Shown: positions 1-8,505 of the stretch, piece after piece
How positions within the stretch are numbered: the stretch's first letter is position 1
Layout: every line of letters begins with the position of its first letter
From: Ignisphaera aggregans DSM 17230
GTDB taxonomy: Archaea > Thermoproteota > Thermoprotei_A > Sulfolobales > Ignisphaeraceae
Direction: 5' to 3'
Length of the DNA stretch: 64,000 nucleotides
Assembly: GCA_000145985.1 (NCBI GenBank)
Contig: CP002098.1
Coordinates: 1,122,182 to 1,186,181 of the forward strand
Translations under genes and position numbers: made by a program
Notes under the pieces: generated by a model
What the model saw: the letters and a program-made list of their open reading frames with translations, nothing else
Databases searched by the model: none
What the model was told of the DNA's origin: nothing

Positions 1-445
1 TACCACGTCTCTTTAATTCAAGGCTTATAGCTCTGGAAATAGTGCTCTTTCCCGCACCTGTCTTTGTAGCTGTAACAGCTATAACAGGCTTAATAGTTTC
101 TAACATAGTTTCATAGGGATTTAATAACTTAAAAGAAACTCCCTTTATAAGAATCTCTGAAATCTTTCTTCCAAGTTCCTCATATGTTAAATCACTATAG
201 CTCAAAACAACCTCATCTACCTTATATTTACGTATAAGCTCTTCTAACATTTCTTCAGGATATATAGGTATTCCATTTGGATAATTTCTACCGGCTAACG
301 ATGGAGGATACCTTCTATATTCTATTCCAGGTATTTGTGTAACTACAAATGCAACTACATGATATTCATCATTATCTCTAAATAATACATTAAAATTATG
401 AAAATCTCTACCACCTGCACCTAGTAAAATTATCTTCTTAACCAT
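1..445 (-). CDS. COG2403-type GTPase, related to cyclic 2,3-diphosphoglycerate synthetase (N-terminal part, runs off window)
   Basis: About 148 codons are visible; the 3' end lies beyond position 1. The N-terminus reads as a Rossmann-like start (KKIILLGAGGRDFHNFN) and residue ~125 onward has a P-loop (TATKTGAGKST). Both are typical of the COG2403 family of predicted GTPases related to archaeal cyclic 2,3-diphosphoglycerate synthetase. The start is either the ATG at 445 or an in-frame ATG at 460. The family assignment is confident. The true substrate is not: many archaeal members are uncharacterised, and the downstream catalytic half is not in the window. It is transcribed divergently from the AAA ATPase gene at 558. 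Confidence 0.8.
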   Translation of the reverse strand, partial: MVKKIILLGAGGRDFHNFNVLFRDNDEYHVVAFVVTQIPGIEYRRYPPSLAGRNYPNGIPIYPEEMLEELIRKYKVDEVVLSYSDLTYEELGRKISEILIKGVSFKLLNPYETMLETIKPVIAVTATKTGAGKSTISRAISLELKRRG

Positions 446-557
446 AGTAGACATCACCATATATAAGCAAATTGCAAATTACATTAGTTAAGCTAAACCC
501 TAATAAGACTTTCCTCAGACGCACACTTAAAAGTAAGTTTAGTTATTAAGGATTTTA

Positions 558-2015
558 GTGGTGTGTATACTAATGAGCCATATCGTTGGACATGCAATGG
601 TTTATACAATAACACCATTAAAAGCACCAAACTATAGAGTAATTCTTGTAGAGACAAAACCTGTAGTAGCTAATACATCTATAATCCCATTATTCAATAT
701 AATTTCAAAGATATTTAGAGCTCCTTTAATAGCTAATGTCAAGCTGAAGGTTAAAGGAAAACCTATTGAGAAGATAGAAAGAGCTAAGCTTGCATATATA
801 GTATCACTTCTATCAACTATAACCATACCTATCTACATAATGGAATTTGAACAGAACTCACAGGTTCTCATATCATATATAGAGATGAATAATGATGAAC
901 CTTCAGTGATATCTACAGCATTAGTAACTAAAAAGAATCTAAAGAGGATATTGGATAGAGAGACACATTTTGTTATCATATTACGTGGATTATCTAAAGA
1001 ACTTACATCAGAGTTTATTAACAATATGTATAAGTATTCTTGGAAATTACTTAATAGTTTAGCAAATCTTCAGCTCGATATTAATGATAAAACTGAGAGC
1101 CCGAGAAAGAGATATACTGTTGCTGTGCTTCTGGAGGGGAAGAGCGAGGAAGATAGTATTGAAATTAATGTACCAGAAATGCATGATACTATAAAAATAA
1201 GAGTTCCTGTTAGAGAACCTCTATGGAGATTAGAGGATATACCACCAAAGCTTAGATACGATATTGAGACAATAATACTTAGACCTATTATCTCCAAAGC
1301 GCCATATGCACCAAAAGGTATTTTAATAATAGGTCCACCAGGTGTTGGAAAAAGTGTAACTGCGGAAACCATTGCTGGGGGTTTAGGATTAAAATTGGTT
1401 GAGATTAGACCTAGTATATATAGATCAATGTGGTATGGATTAACAGAAAAGATATTAGAACATTTATTGAAAGGTCTCAAGAATAGAAAGAACATTGCAA
1501 TACTTATGGACGATGTTGATTTTCTTGTTGGAAGACAGATATCTATACATGAAACACATATAAGTGAAATCACTATATTTCTGCGTTATCTTCAGGAACC
1601 TTCAAGACCTCTTCTAATTATGACTACAAATACCCCAGAATTGCTAGATCCAGCGTTAATGAGGCCAGGGAGAATAGATGTAATAGTAGTTATGGGGTAT
1701 CCAGACAAGGAGTTTAGAAGATATATAGCTCTAAAAAGTGCTGAGAGATATCGTATTAAATTAGATGAAAATATTCTAAACTCTATTGAGAGAATAACTA
1801 GATGGTTTACAAACGCTGAAATAGATGCTCTAATAAGACTTGCTGCAAGTAAAGGCGATGGCATCATAACTGAAGATGCTCTTCAATGGGCTCGACAGAG
1901 ATTTAATATAAATGAACAGATGAGGAGAAATATACAGGATCAATTAAGATGGTTTGCAGAGCAGATACAAGGTATAACGATAAAATATATACCCAATGAT
2001 AATGAGATAGTCTAG
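558..2015 (+). CDS. AAA family ATPase (CDC48/proteasome-like AAA module) with unknown N-terminal domain
   Basis: The 485-residue protein has an N-terminal region of about 240 residues that I do not recognise, then one AAA module. Visible motifs are Walker A GPPGVGKS (~259-266), Walker B ILMDDVD (~315-321), sensor-1 TTN and the arginine-finger region ALMRPGRID. A C-terminal helical lid follows. The second Walker B acidic residue is Asp instead of the usual Glu, which in other AAA proteins positions the catalytic water, so hydrolysis may be altered. Starts are possible at GTG 558 or ATG 573 (MSHIVGHAM); I favour 573. The single AAA domain suggests a remodelling ATPase. No partner gene is adjacent. 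Confidence 0.85.
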   Translation: MVCILMSHIVGHAMVYTITPLKAPNYRVILVETKPVVANTSIIPLFNIISKIFRAPLIANVKLKVKGKPIEKIERAKLAYIVSLLSTITIPIYIMEFEQNSQVLISYIEMNNDEPSVISTALVTKKNLKRILDRETHFVIILRGLSKELTSEFINNMYKYSWKLLNSLANLQLDINDKTESPRKRYTVAVLLEGKSEEDSIEINVPEMHDTIKIRVPVREPLWRLEDIPPKLRYDIETIILRPIISKAPYAPKGILIIGPPGVGKSVTAETIAGGLGLKLVEIRPSIYRSMWYGLTEKILEHLLKGLKNRKNIAILMDDVDFLVGRQISIHETHISEITIFLRYLQEPSRPLLIMTTNTPELLDPALMRPGRIDVIVVMGYPDKEFRRYIALKSAERYRIKLDENILNSIERITRWFTNAEIDALIRLAASKGDGIITEDALQWARQRFNINEQMRRNIQDQLRWFAEQIQGITIKYIPNDNEIV

Positions 2016-2040
2016 ATAGAGTCATAGCCTCCTAATATCT

Positions 2041-3000
2041 TCATATATTTATTCTCTTCAATTCAGATACAACATATCTAACTAGCAATCCCTTTGATAA
2101 TCTAAATAATATCTTTTGAAGTAGATTGATATTTAGAGGTGCTCCTGAAGCACGAGGATGCCCACCTCCACCTAGTCTTCTTGCTATATCCCTTACATCA
2201 TATCTATTAGATCTAAAACTAATACTCTTTAGTTTTTCATTAATAATAACAGCAATATCACTCTTACATCTATTCAATACAAAGTTTCCAATGATACTTG
2301 TACCAGGAATTCTATGGTGTTTAATATATATAGCTACATCAATACCATTGATTTTGATTCTATGTATCTTAGAACACAATCTCGATAGTTCATTTAATTC
2401 TTTATCAACATATTCCTCTACATACCTTTCTGAAGTCTCTATTAACCATTTAAAGTCCATATCTCTTAGAGTCTTCAAAAACATATTTAGTGCATTATAT
2501 CTCCAAGAATCACTATCTTCTATTTCAATATAGCGATAAAGAAAATTTGATTCCCATCTCCTAAATAACCAGAGATCTATATCACAAACAATATCTGCAA
2601 ATTCTATAGCCTTTATATCATTACTACATAGAATATTTGCTACAACACCTGAGGCACAAGTTTTAGTGTCTATGAATAATTTAATACCTCTAGCACTTAA
2701 TTCATCTATCCAATCCTTTTCCCATATATGATGATCATACCATTCAATCTTTATATCCTTTAGATCCATATTGATCAAGACATTATAGAAATTTGGATTG
2801 ATACCTAGATCTATTAGCACAACTTTATCACTATCTCTAAGATTTTTACTATCAATATATCTATGAATTTGAGATGGTTCTACGAAAACTATATTAGTAT
2901 TAGTGATTTCTAGATTGTTACAATAAAGATATAGTGCGGCTCCTGCAATACCGTCTAGATCTGTATGGGTAAATATCTTGACTTTATTCATTATTATCAC
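2041..3000 (-). CDS. DHH/DHHA1 family phosphoesterase
   Basis: The 319-residue protein begins MNKVKIFTHTDLDG (start at 2991 preferred over 3000). TDLDG is the first metal-binding motif of DHH phosphoesterases, WYDHH near residue 90 is the DHH motif, and RRLGGGGHPRASGA near the C-terminus is the DHHA1 substrate-binding glycine motif. Family members are metal-dependent phosphodiesterases: oligoribonucleases, RecJ-like nucleases or cyclic dinucleotide hydrolases. The short length and lack of extra domains fit a nanoRNase/pAp-phosphatase-like enzyme, but the substrate cannot be fixed from sequence. It is convergent with the upstream AAA gene and shares strand with the aminotransferase gene behind it. 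Confidence 0.88.
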   Translation of the reverse strand: MIIMNKVKIFTHTDLDGIAGAALYLYCNNLEITNTNIVFVEPSQIHRYIDSKNLRDSDKVVLIDLGINPNFYNVLINMDLKDIKIEWYDHHIWEKDWIDELSARGIKLFIDTKTCASGVVANILCSNDIKAIEFADIVCDIDLWLFRRWESNFLYRYIEIEDSDSWRYNALNMFLKTLRDMDFKWLIETSERYVEEYVDKELNELSRLCSKIHRIKINGIDVAIYIKHHRIPGTSIIGNFVLNRCKSDIAVIINEKLKSISFRSNRYDVRDIARRLGGGGHPRASGAPLNINLLQKILFRLSKGLLVRYVVSELKRINI

Positions 3001-3036
3001 TATATCACAATACTAAAGAGATTATATAATATAAGC

Positions 3037-4185
3037 TCAAGTTATTGAAGTGAAGTGAATATAGTTATCAATACATTTACTTAGTACCATAGATATAGTA
3101 TTTATATCATTCCTACTCAACTTAGGGTGTACAGGAAGGCTTAACTCCCTTAATGCAAGGTTAGATGAAGTAGGACAGCAATCTTTATATCCAAGAGATT
3201 TGAACAATGGTTGGCTATGTAATGGTAGTGGATAGTTTATTGCTACCTCCACTCCATTACTATTCATACATTCATATAAATAATCCCTTAGTGTTTTATC
3301 CTTAAGTTTAATAGCATAGAGATGATATACATGTCTAGCCCAAGGTTCCTCAACAGGCAACTCTATGACATTACCATATTGAGCATTTATACTGGTTATA
3401 ATTGCTGAGAGAAGCTGTGCATTATCCCTTCTAATCTCGTTTAATCTATCTAGTTTTCTCAATTGAGCTCTTCCTATAGCAGCTTGTATCGAGGTCATCC
3501 TATAATTGCCACCAAGTTCAGCATGAATATATCTAGATATCTGTCCATGATTTCTAAGCAGTTTAACTTTCTCAATAACTTCTTTCTTATCTGAAACTAC
3601 CATTCCTCCTTCACCTGTAGTAATATTCTTTGTTGCATAAAAGCTAAATATAGCAGCATCTCCAAAGGATCCTACTTTTTGTCCCCAAGCTTCAGCACCA
3701 TGTGCTTGTGCAGCATCTTCTATAAGCATAATATTTTTATCGCCTATGACTTCTTTAACTGCCTTAATATTTGCTGGATGTCCAAATAAATGAACTACTA
3801 TTACTGCTTTTGTTCTATCACTAATCTTGTTCTTGAGATCCTCTATATCTATATTAAATGTATTGACATCAACATCAACAAATTTAGGTATTGCTCCCAC
3901 CATTAAAGGTGCTGTTGCTGTAGCGATAAAGGTGTAATCAGGAACTAGAACTTCATCTCCTTGACCTATACCTAATGCTTTAAGAGCTAACATTAGAGCT
4001 ACTGTTCCATTACTTACAGCAGCTGAATACCTTACACCTATATATTCAGCAAACTCTTTTTCAAACATCTCAACCTCTGGGCCTTGAGCTAACCATCCAC
4101 TTTTTAAGACTCTAATTACAGAATCTATTTCTTCTTGCTCTATTACTGGTTCAAACAATTTGATATTTATAGATCTATTACTCAT
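3037..4185 (-). CDS. DegT/DnrJ/EryC1/StrS family PLP-dependent sugar aminotransferase
   Basis: The length of 382 residues is typical of the family. SNGTVALMLALKALG near the N-terminus binds PLP phosphate, EDAAQAHGAE carries the aspartate for the pyridine nitrogen, and FYATKNITTGEGGM contains the Schiff-base lysine. These enzymes transaminate nucleotide-linked keto-sugars, usually for surface glycans or glycoprotein glycans. The gene starts 4 nt after the stop of the M24 peptidase gene, so the two are probably co-transcribed. No sugar-nucleotide biosynthesis cluster surrounds it, so the exact substrate is open. The dehydrogenase-like gene at 19.3 kb and the glycosyltransferases at 24-27 kb are the nearest sugar genes. 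Confidence 0.9.
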   Translation of the reverse strand: MSNRSINIKLFEPVIEQEEIDSVIRVLKSGWLAQGPEVEMFEKEFAEYIGVRYSAAVSNGTVALMLALKALGIGQGDEVLVPDYTFIATATAPLMVGAIPKFVDVDVNTFNIDIEDLKNKISDRTKAVIVVHLFGHPANIKAVKEVIGDKNIMLIEDAAQAHGAEAWGQKVGSFGDAAIFSFYATKNITTGEGGMVVSDKKEVIEKVKLLRNHGQISRYIHAELGGNYRMTSIQAAIGRAQLRKLDRLNEIRRDNAQLLSAIITSINAQYGNVIELPVEEPWARHVYHLYAIKLKDKTLRDYLYECMNSNGVEVAINYPLPLHSQPLFKSLGYKDCCPTSSNLALRELSLPVHPKLSRNDINTISMVLSKCIDNYIHFTSIT

Positions 4186-4188
4186 GAA

Positions 4189-5325
4189 TTATAACCTCAA
4201 CACTCTAGTGAGAGTAGTTAATTTTTTATATGTATTCAAAGTCACATATATATCTTCCTCAATCCTAACACCATATCTACCCCTAATATATATTCCCGGT
4301 TCAATTGTAATGACATCGCCATTGATAAGCCTGTGTTCAGACCTTGGAGAAAGTCTAGGCTCTTCATGTACATCTATGCCTATTCCGTGTCCAAGTCCGT
4401 GAAGGAAATATTTATCTAATCCTCTCTTCTTTAATACATCTCTAGCTACATAATCTATGTTTTTACATATTGCATCCTGACCTACAACCTTTAACGTCTC
4501 ATCAATAGCTTCATCAATAATGTTAATATTATCCTCTAAATCATTATATTCCTCTCCTAGCTTATTTGGTATAATCATTCTTGTTATATCAGATACATAC
4601 CCCTGGACTCTAACCCCAAAATCTATGAGAATAGGTTCACGACCTGTAAACCTTTGCAGAGTTGGTATATGATGAGGCTTAGAAGTATTAACTCCTATTG
4701 CAACTATACTTCCAAAAGCAAATCCATCAGCTCCAAATTCTCTAGCTTTCTTTTCTATTAAAGCCGCTATAGTTTTTTCATCAATACCAATAACTATTTC
4801 AGAGAGTATTGAGTCCAATGCTTTCTCAGTAATTCTTACAGCCTTACCTATAATATCGGCTTCTGCCTGGTCTTTAGATCTCCTACACCTTCGAATTAAA
4901 CCTCTAATATCTATACATATAGAGTCTAGGCAGTATATAGGTTCATCAATCATTATTATTCTATTCTTTTTTATATATTCATGTATTATAGAATTAAGCT
5001 TATCATGATCTATAATATCAACACCTAGATCTAATCCCATATCTCTACTAGCAACAGGATAAATATTGACTCCCTTAACTCCATAGATCTCTTCTACTCT
5101 ATAAAAATCCAAGGCACTTACATAGATATCAATGTCAAATGTATCAAGATGTAATATAGATGCAAAAATGCTTACCTCTTCTGGCGGAGGATTGTAAATT
5201 TCTGCAAATAAATATGTTAGTGATTCTTTGCTTCTAAATATAGCTATATTGCCATCGATACCCATCTCTTTTATAGCTTTTATTATCTTTGAAATCCTAT
5301 TTTTGAATAGATTCGTATTCATCAA
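4189..5325 (-). CDS. M24 family metallopeptidase (Xaa-Pro dipeptidase-like)
   Basis: The 378-residue protein has an N-terminal creatinase/prolidase-like domain of about 135 residues and a pita-bread catalytic domain. The five metal ligands of M24 enzymes are recognisable: Asp in ILIDFG, Asp in YVSDITRM, His in LHGLGHGIG, Glu in TIEPGIY and Glu in RIEEDIY. The expected role is removal of N-terminal residues in front of proline, or dipeptide cleavage, in the cytosol. It is followed after 3 nt by the aminotransferase gene on the same strand; no functional link between the two is obvious. Confidence 0.9.
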   Translation of the reverse strand: MMNTNLFKNRISKIIKAIKEMGIDGNIAIFRSKESLTYLFAEIYNPPPEEVSIFASILHLDTFDIDIYVSALDFYRVEEIYGVKGVNIYPVASRDMGLDLGVDIIDHDKLNSIIHEYIKKNRIIMIDEPIYCLDSICIDIRGLIRRCRRSKDQAEADIIGKAVRITEKALDSILSEIVIGIDEKTIAALIEKKAREFGADGFAFGSIVAIGVNTSKPHHIPTLQRFTGREPILIDFGVRVQGYVSDITRMIIPNKLGEEYNDLEDNINIIDEAIDETLKVVGQDAICKNIDYVARDVLKKRGLDKYFLHGLGHGIGIDVHEEPRLSPRSEHRLINGDVITIEPGIYIRGRYGVRIEEDIYVTLNTYKKLTTLTRVLRL

Positions 5326-5452
5326 CCCCTAGAAAATTTGTATCGGTGCAAAAAGTTTATGAGTTCTCCTATATTTCTAATATCTAGGAGAAAAAATACC
5401 AGTAACTATAGTATAGTAATCGTAATCAAAGATATAGTGAGGTCTGGAAGTA

Positions 5453-5686
5453 ATGTTCAAACATGGTATGCCATATAATCCATGTCCAAGATGTAAGAAT
5501 GAACTACAACTTTCAATAGAAGTTGAAAAGAAACAAAAGATGGCTACAATTTCATATACATATATATGTCCAGTTTGCAAATACAAAGATGTTAATGAAT
5601 ACATAGAACTACAGTTGAATGGAAATAAAGTTTTAGTGAGAAGAATACGACTAAAGACCGATAGCCAGAAAAAATTACCACAATAA
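5453..5686 (+). CDS. Small zinc-ribbon protein
   Basis: The 77-residue protein has two CxxC knuckles, NPCPRCKNEL at residues ~9-18 and YICPVCKYKD at ~36-45, followed by a basic tail. This is the layout of a single rubredoxin-like zinc ribbon and resembles small archaeal RNA- or polymerase-associated zinc ribbons. I do not recognise a named family. The ATG at 5453 follows the sequence TGAGGTCTGGAAGTA. It lies between the M24 gene (divergent) and a DUF2208 gene (same strand), so it may be co-transcribed with the latter. Confidence 0.7.
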   Translation: MFKHGMPYNPCPRCKNELQLSIEVEKKQKMATISYTYICPVCKYKDVNEYIELQLNGNKVLVRRIRLKTDSQKKLPQ

Positions 5687-5756
5687 ATCTTTTTATAGTC
5701 TAAACTCACTATCTTTATCTACATAAAAACTATGTAGATCTATTTGGGGAAGTAAT

Positions 5757-6446
5757 ATGAATAGTAAAATAACAATGGCACTGTATATCATTATACCATT
5801 GATATTCTTTGCAACAGTAAGTACCTTTGTTCCACCCAATTGGACCTTTGTAGTATTTCTGTTATACACAATTGTCTTCTTATCTATTGCCTCCATAATA
5901 CCTCAGTTAAGAGCTAGAAAGAAAGCTTCAGAAGCTGGGGGAAATGTAATCTTAAGATCAAATGAACAGGAGGTACTAAAGCTTATTACAAAGGACACAC
6001 AGCTTAGTGATGAAATAAAGTCTCAACTTACTAGTACAATGATATTATTCATCGCTCCATTCATTATCTGGTACATAGTTTCTATAACCATATACCCCAT
6101 ATTAATTCCACAGAATTCAGGAAACATTGATCTTATGCAACGCTTCTTAAGAAATCTCATATTTTATGGAATCCTAATGGGTATATTCCAAGGTCTGAGA
6201 ATGGTAACCATGCCTAAGAAGATGATTATTGCAATAACAAAGTACGAAATTAGAAATGTTGGATTAAAACTCGGCTCTATATTTATTCCATTTCCAATAG
6301 ATCTTAAGAGATATAGTATTTCTGTTGATCATAAAAGATGTTTTGTCGAAATATTTGATAGATCGTCAAGACAAGCCTTTAGGCTCTATGCTACAGATCC
6401 TCAAAAAATAATTTCAATAATAGAGAGATATGGTATGTCTAAATGA
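5757..6446 (+). CDS. DUF2208-like crenarchaeal membrane protein
   Basis: The 229-residue protein has two hydrophobic segments near the N-terminus (~7-27 and 32-50), a soluble segment, then two more (~98-117 and 133-152), and a C-terminal basic soluble domain of about 75 residues. The arrangement and the internal ARKKASEAGG/VLKLITKDTQL region match what I remember of the DUF2208 family of crenarchaeal membrane proteins; function is unknown. The ATG follows GGGGAAGTAAT, a fair ribosome binding site. It overlaps the next small gene by 4 nt (ATGA), so the two form an operon. Confidence 0.7.
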   Translation: MNSKITMALYIIIPLIFFATVSTFVPPNWTFVVFLLYTIVFLSIASIIPQLRARKKASEAGGNVILRSNEQEVLKLITKDTQLSDEIKSQLTSTMILFIAPFIIWYIVSITIYPILIPQNSGNIDLMQRFLRNLIFYGILMGIFQGLRMVTMPKKMIIAITKYEIRNVGLKLGSIFIPFPIDLKRYSISVDHKRCFVEIFDRSSRQAFRLYATDPQKIISIIERYGMSK

Positions 6447-6670
6447 TTCTATACACCTCTAAGTCTTGGAGAGTTCCAGAACCTATAGAAAAAGATAAAA
6501 ATATACCTATCACTATTCTTAAATCTCTCCTACAACCTCTACATGACATCAGGATTATTATAATTCTACTACTCATAGGTATTACATTTATAGTAACTGG
6601 AATAATTATAGTAATGAAATTTTATCGTAAAATAGCTCCTAAAGAGGTTCGACAGCTTCCCCAACCCTAA
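6443..6670 (+). CDS. Small single-span membrane protein
   Basis: The 75-residue protein has a soluble N-terminus of about 30 residues, one strong transmembrane segment (IIIILLLIGITFIVTGIIIV), and a short basic C-terminus. It starts inside the stop of the DUF2208 gene through an ATGA overlap, which supports translation coupled to that gene and probably a joint role at the membrane. Its 3' end overlaps the convergent THUMP gene by 32 nt. I do not recognise a family. Confidence 0.6.
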   Translation: MILYTSKSWRVPEPIEKDKNIPITILKSLLQPLHDIRIIIILLLIGITFIVTGIIIVMKFYRKIAPKEVRQLPQP

Positions 6671-7190
6671 TATTTTTGTATACTATTGCCTTAGCAACAC
6701 CAATAGCTGCTACATAGCTCCATCTTCTATATGGAACAACTCTTATGTAGACAACCCAATCAGGATTCTTAAGATTTACCTTTCTATCAATTCCTTCAGC
6801 AATAGCCTTAATAGCATCCATACTAGATATCTTTACTAGTCTACCACTACTATCTATAGAATAGAGCCGGCCATGCAAAGTTACTCTATAAGTAGCATCT
6901 CTAGGTATTCTATTTAAAGCATATTCTTGAGCTTTACGAGATACTCTATCGAGAATAGGATCAACAATTTCATCCACTGGTATTACTCTTTGTATTGGTG
7001 TATCCTTATTGTAAAGACATTTCTTAAGATTATACCAAACCTCATACGGATTTGATACAGCTAACAATATTAATGAAGATCTTATCCTTACGATTACATA
7101 TGATGTCCCTATACAACTATTAATCTGTGAGAAAACCCAATCTATATTCTCTCTACCAGGCTCACACGTTATAATTAGATTAAAACTCAT
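6639..7190 (-). CDS. THUMP-domain RNA-binding protein (COG1818-like)
   Basis: The 183-residue protein starts at MSFNLIITCEPGRE. I place the start at ATG 7190 because GGTGGT lies 8-9 nt upstream; a TTG at 7205 is in frame but less likely. The N-terminal half is a ferredoxin-like fold and the C-terminal half (ending VNLKNPDWVVYIRVV ... AAIGVAKA) is a THUMP domain, a module that binds the acceptor end of tRNA in ThiI, Tan1 and Trm11-type enzymes. No catalytic domain is present, so it probably acts as an adaptor, as Tan1 does for tRNA acetylation. It follows the Sm-like gene with a 1-nt gap. Confidence 0.82.
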   Translation of the reverse strand: MSFNLIITCEPGRENIDWVFSQINSCIGTSYVIVRIRSSLILLAVSNPYEVWYNLKKCLYNKDTPIQRVIPVDEIVDPILDRVSRKAQEYALNRIPRDATYRVTLHGRLYSIDSSGRLVKISSMDAIKAIAEGIDRKVNLKNPDWVVYIRVVPYRRWSYVAAIGVAKAIVYKNIRVGEAVEPL

Positions 7191-7191
7191 A

Positions 7192-7617
7192 TTATCTACC
7201 ACCAACCCTTATAAAAGAAATTTTAGATCTAGGTATTATCAATGCTCTATTTCCTTGCGCTATACCAATCTCATTTTTTGTTATCTTAACTATCCTTCCA
7301 CCTATTTCTTGACCATTTATTAACCTTAACTCCACATCTACACCAATAAAATCTTCATCAAGTATATATTCTTTTTCGCAACATTCCGAAGAGCCATGCA
7401 AATCACTTAATCCTGAAACCATATAGAGTATTGAGGCTCTCTCAATAATTATAGGATTATTTTCGACATACATCCCTATTTCATGAGCAGCTACCTCATC
7501 TACTAATCCAATTAGCTTTTCACCATCTATAGTATATACCTCTAGACTTCTACCCTCAAATCTATGATCTATAATACTATAACCTTTTCTCCTAGATTGA
7601 TATATTTGTGAATCCAT
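7192..7617 (-). CDS. Tandem Sm-like (LSm) domain protein
   Basis: The 141 residues contain two Sm-fold-like segments. Residues ~20-68 (SLEVYTIDGEKLIGLVDEV ... ILYMV) and ~88-138 (VDVELRLINGQEIGGRIVKI ... ISFIRVG) each read as five short strands with the Sm1-type turn (DG or NG followed by a hydrophobic strand). A loop with two cysteines (SECCEK) lies between. Known archaeal SmAPs are single-domain ring-formers or carry a different C-terminal domain. A two-Sm chain is less usual. It is co-directional with, and 1 nt from, the THUMP gene, so an RNA-metabolism operon is likely. Confidence 0.65.
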   Translation of the reverse strand: MDSQIYQSRRKGYSIIDHRFEGRSLEVYTIDGEKLIGLVDEVAAHEIGMYVENNPIIIERASILYMVSGLSDLHGSSECCEKEYILDEDFIGVDVELRLINGQEIGGRIVKITKNEIGIAQGNRALIIPRSKISFIRVGGR

Positions 7618-7721
7618 TATCTTTCTCCATCTCTATACTTATATCCAAGTATCTAAGTTAATTTTCTAGGTATATATACTCTCTATACCTAATTAGCTTA
7701 AAGGTTGCTGGTGTATTTAAT

Positions 7722-8471
7722 GTGGATATAAAGAAGAAAAAGAACGATATACGCTTAAGTATTTGGAAGATGATGGAAGAACAAAATATTGCTACCTTTC
7801 CTAGACCTGTATACAATAGAATACCAAACTTCATTGGTGCTGAAGTTGCTGGTATTAACATATTGCGTCTTAATCAATTCAAAAAAGCAGAGATAATATT
7901 AGTATCTCCTGATGCTCCTCAAAAGCATGTAAGATTCTTAGCCTTACAGCATGGCAAGAAGGTTATTATGCCTACACCGCATATAAGAAATGGTTTTATA
8001 TTATTAGATCCTACTACTATTCCTAAACGCAATCTAAAAATTGCATCAACAATATCTGGTGCATATAGATTTGGCCATATATTAAAACCGTGGGATTTAC
8101 CAAGAATAGACTTTATCGTTATAGGATCTGTTGCTGTAAATAAATTAGGTGCTAGACTGGGGAAGGGTGGAGGATATGCTGAGCTTGAATATGCTATTCT
8201 TAGATCACTATGCAAAGTTTCAGAGGATACATATATAGCTACAACAATACACGATATACAATTGATTGATACGGATATACCTATGGAGCCTTATGACCTT
8301 GGTGTTGATATAATAGTTACACCAACTAATATTATAGAGGTTAGACCTAGACCTAGAAAACCTAGTGGTATACTATGGGAGCTACTCACCCCAGATAAAT
8401 ATAGAGAGATCCCGTTGCTGTCCGAAATCAAGAATATGTTAATAAACAAAAAACATTTAATCTGTAGCTAA
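7722..8471 (+). CDS. 5-formyltetrahydrofolate cyclo-ligase family protein (COG0212)
   Basis: The 249-residue protein shows family features: an N-terminal helix with RPVYNRIPNFIGAE, the nucleotide/folate fold strands (AEIILVSPDAPQKHVRF), and the glycine motif RLGKGGGYAELEYAILR around residue 145. Bacterial and eukaryotic relatives interconvert folates. Crenarchaeal members are suspected to have another role because these organisms use modified folates, so the reaction is inferred. The start is GTG at 7722, preceded by GGTG ten nucleotides upstream. It lies 34 nt upstream of cysS on the same strand. Confidence 0.8.
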   Translation: MDIKKKKNDIRLSIWKMMEEQNIATFPRPVYNRIPNFIGAEVAGINILRLNQFKKAEIILVSPDAPQKHVRFLALQHGKKVIMPTPHIRNGFILLDPTTIPKRNLKIASTISGAYRFGHILKPWDLPRIDFIVIGSVAVNKLGARLGKGGGYAELEYAILRSLCKVSEDTYIATTIHDIQLIDTDIPMEPYDLGVDIIVTPTNIIEVRPRPRKPSGILWELLTPDKYREIPLLSEIKNMLINKKHLICS

Positions 8472-8505
8472 GTTATAGTGTTAATAGTGAGGGTGAACAA
8501 TATTT

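Noticed and set aside
2126-2533. 135-residue plus-strand ORF inside the DHH gene
   Set aside because: It is antisense to conserved DHHA1 motifs and is a shadow frame.
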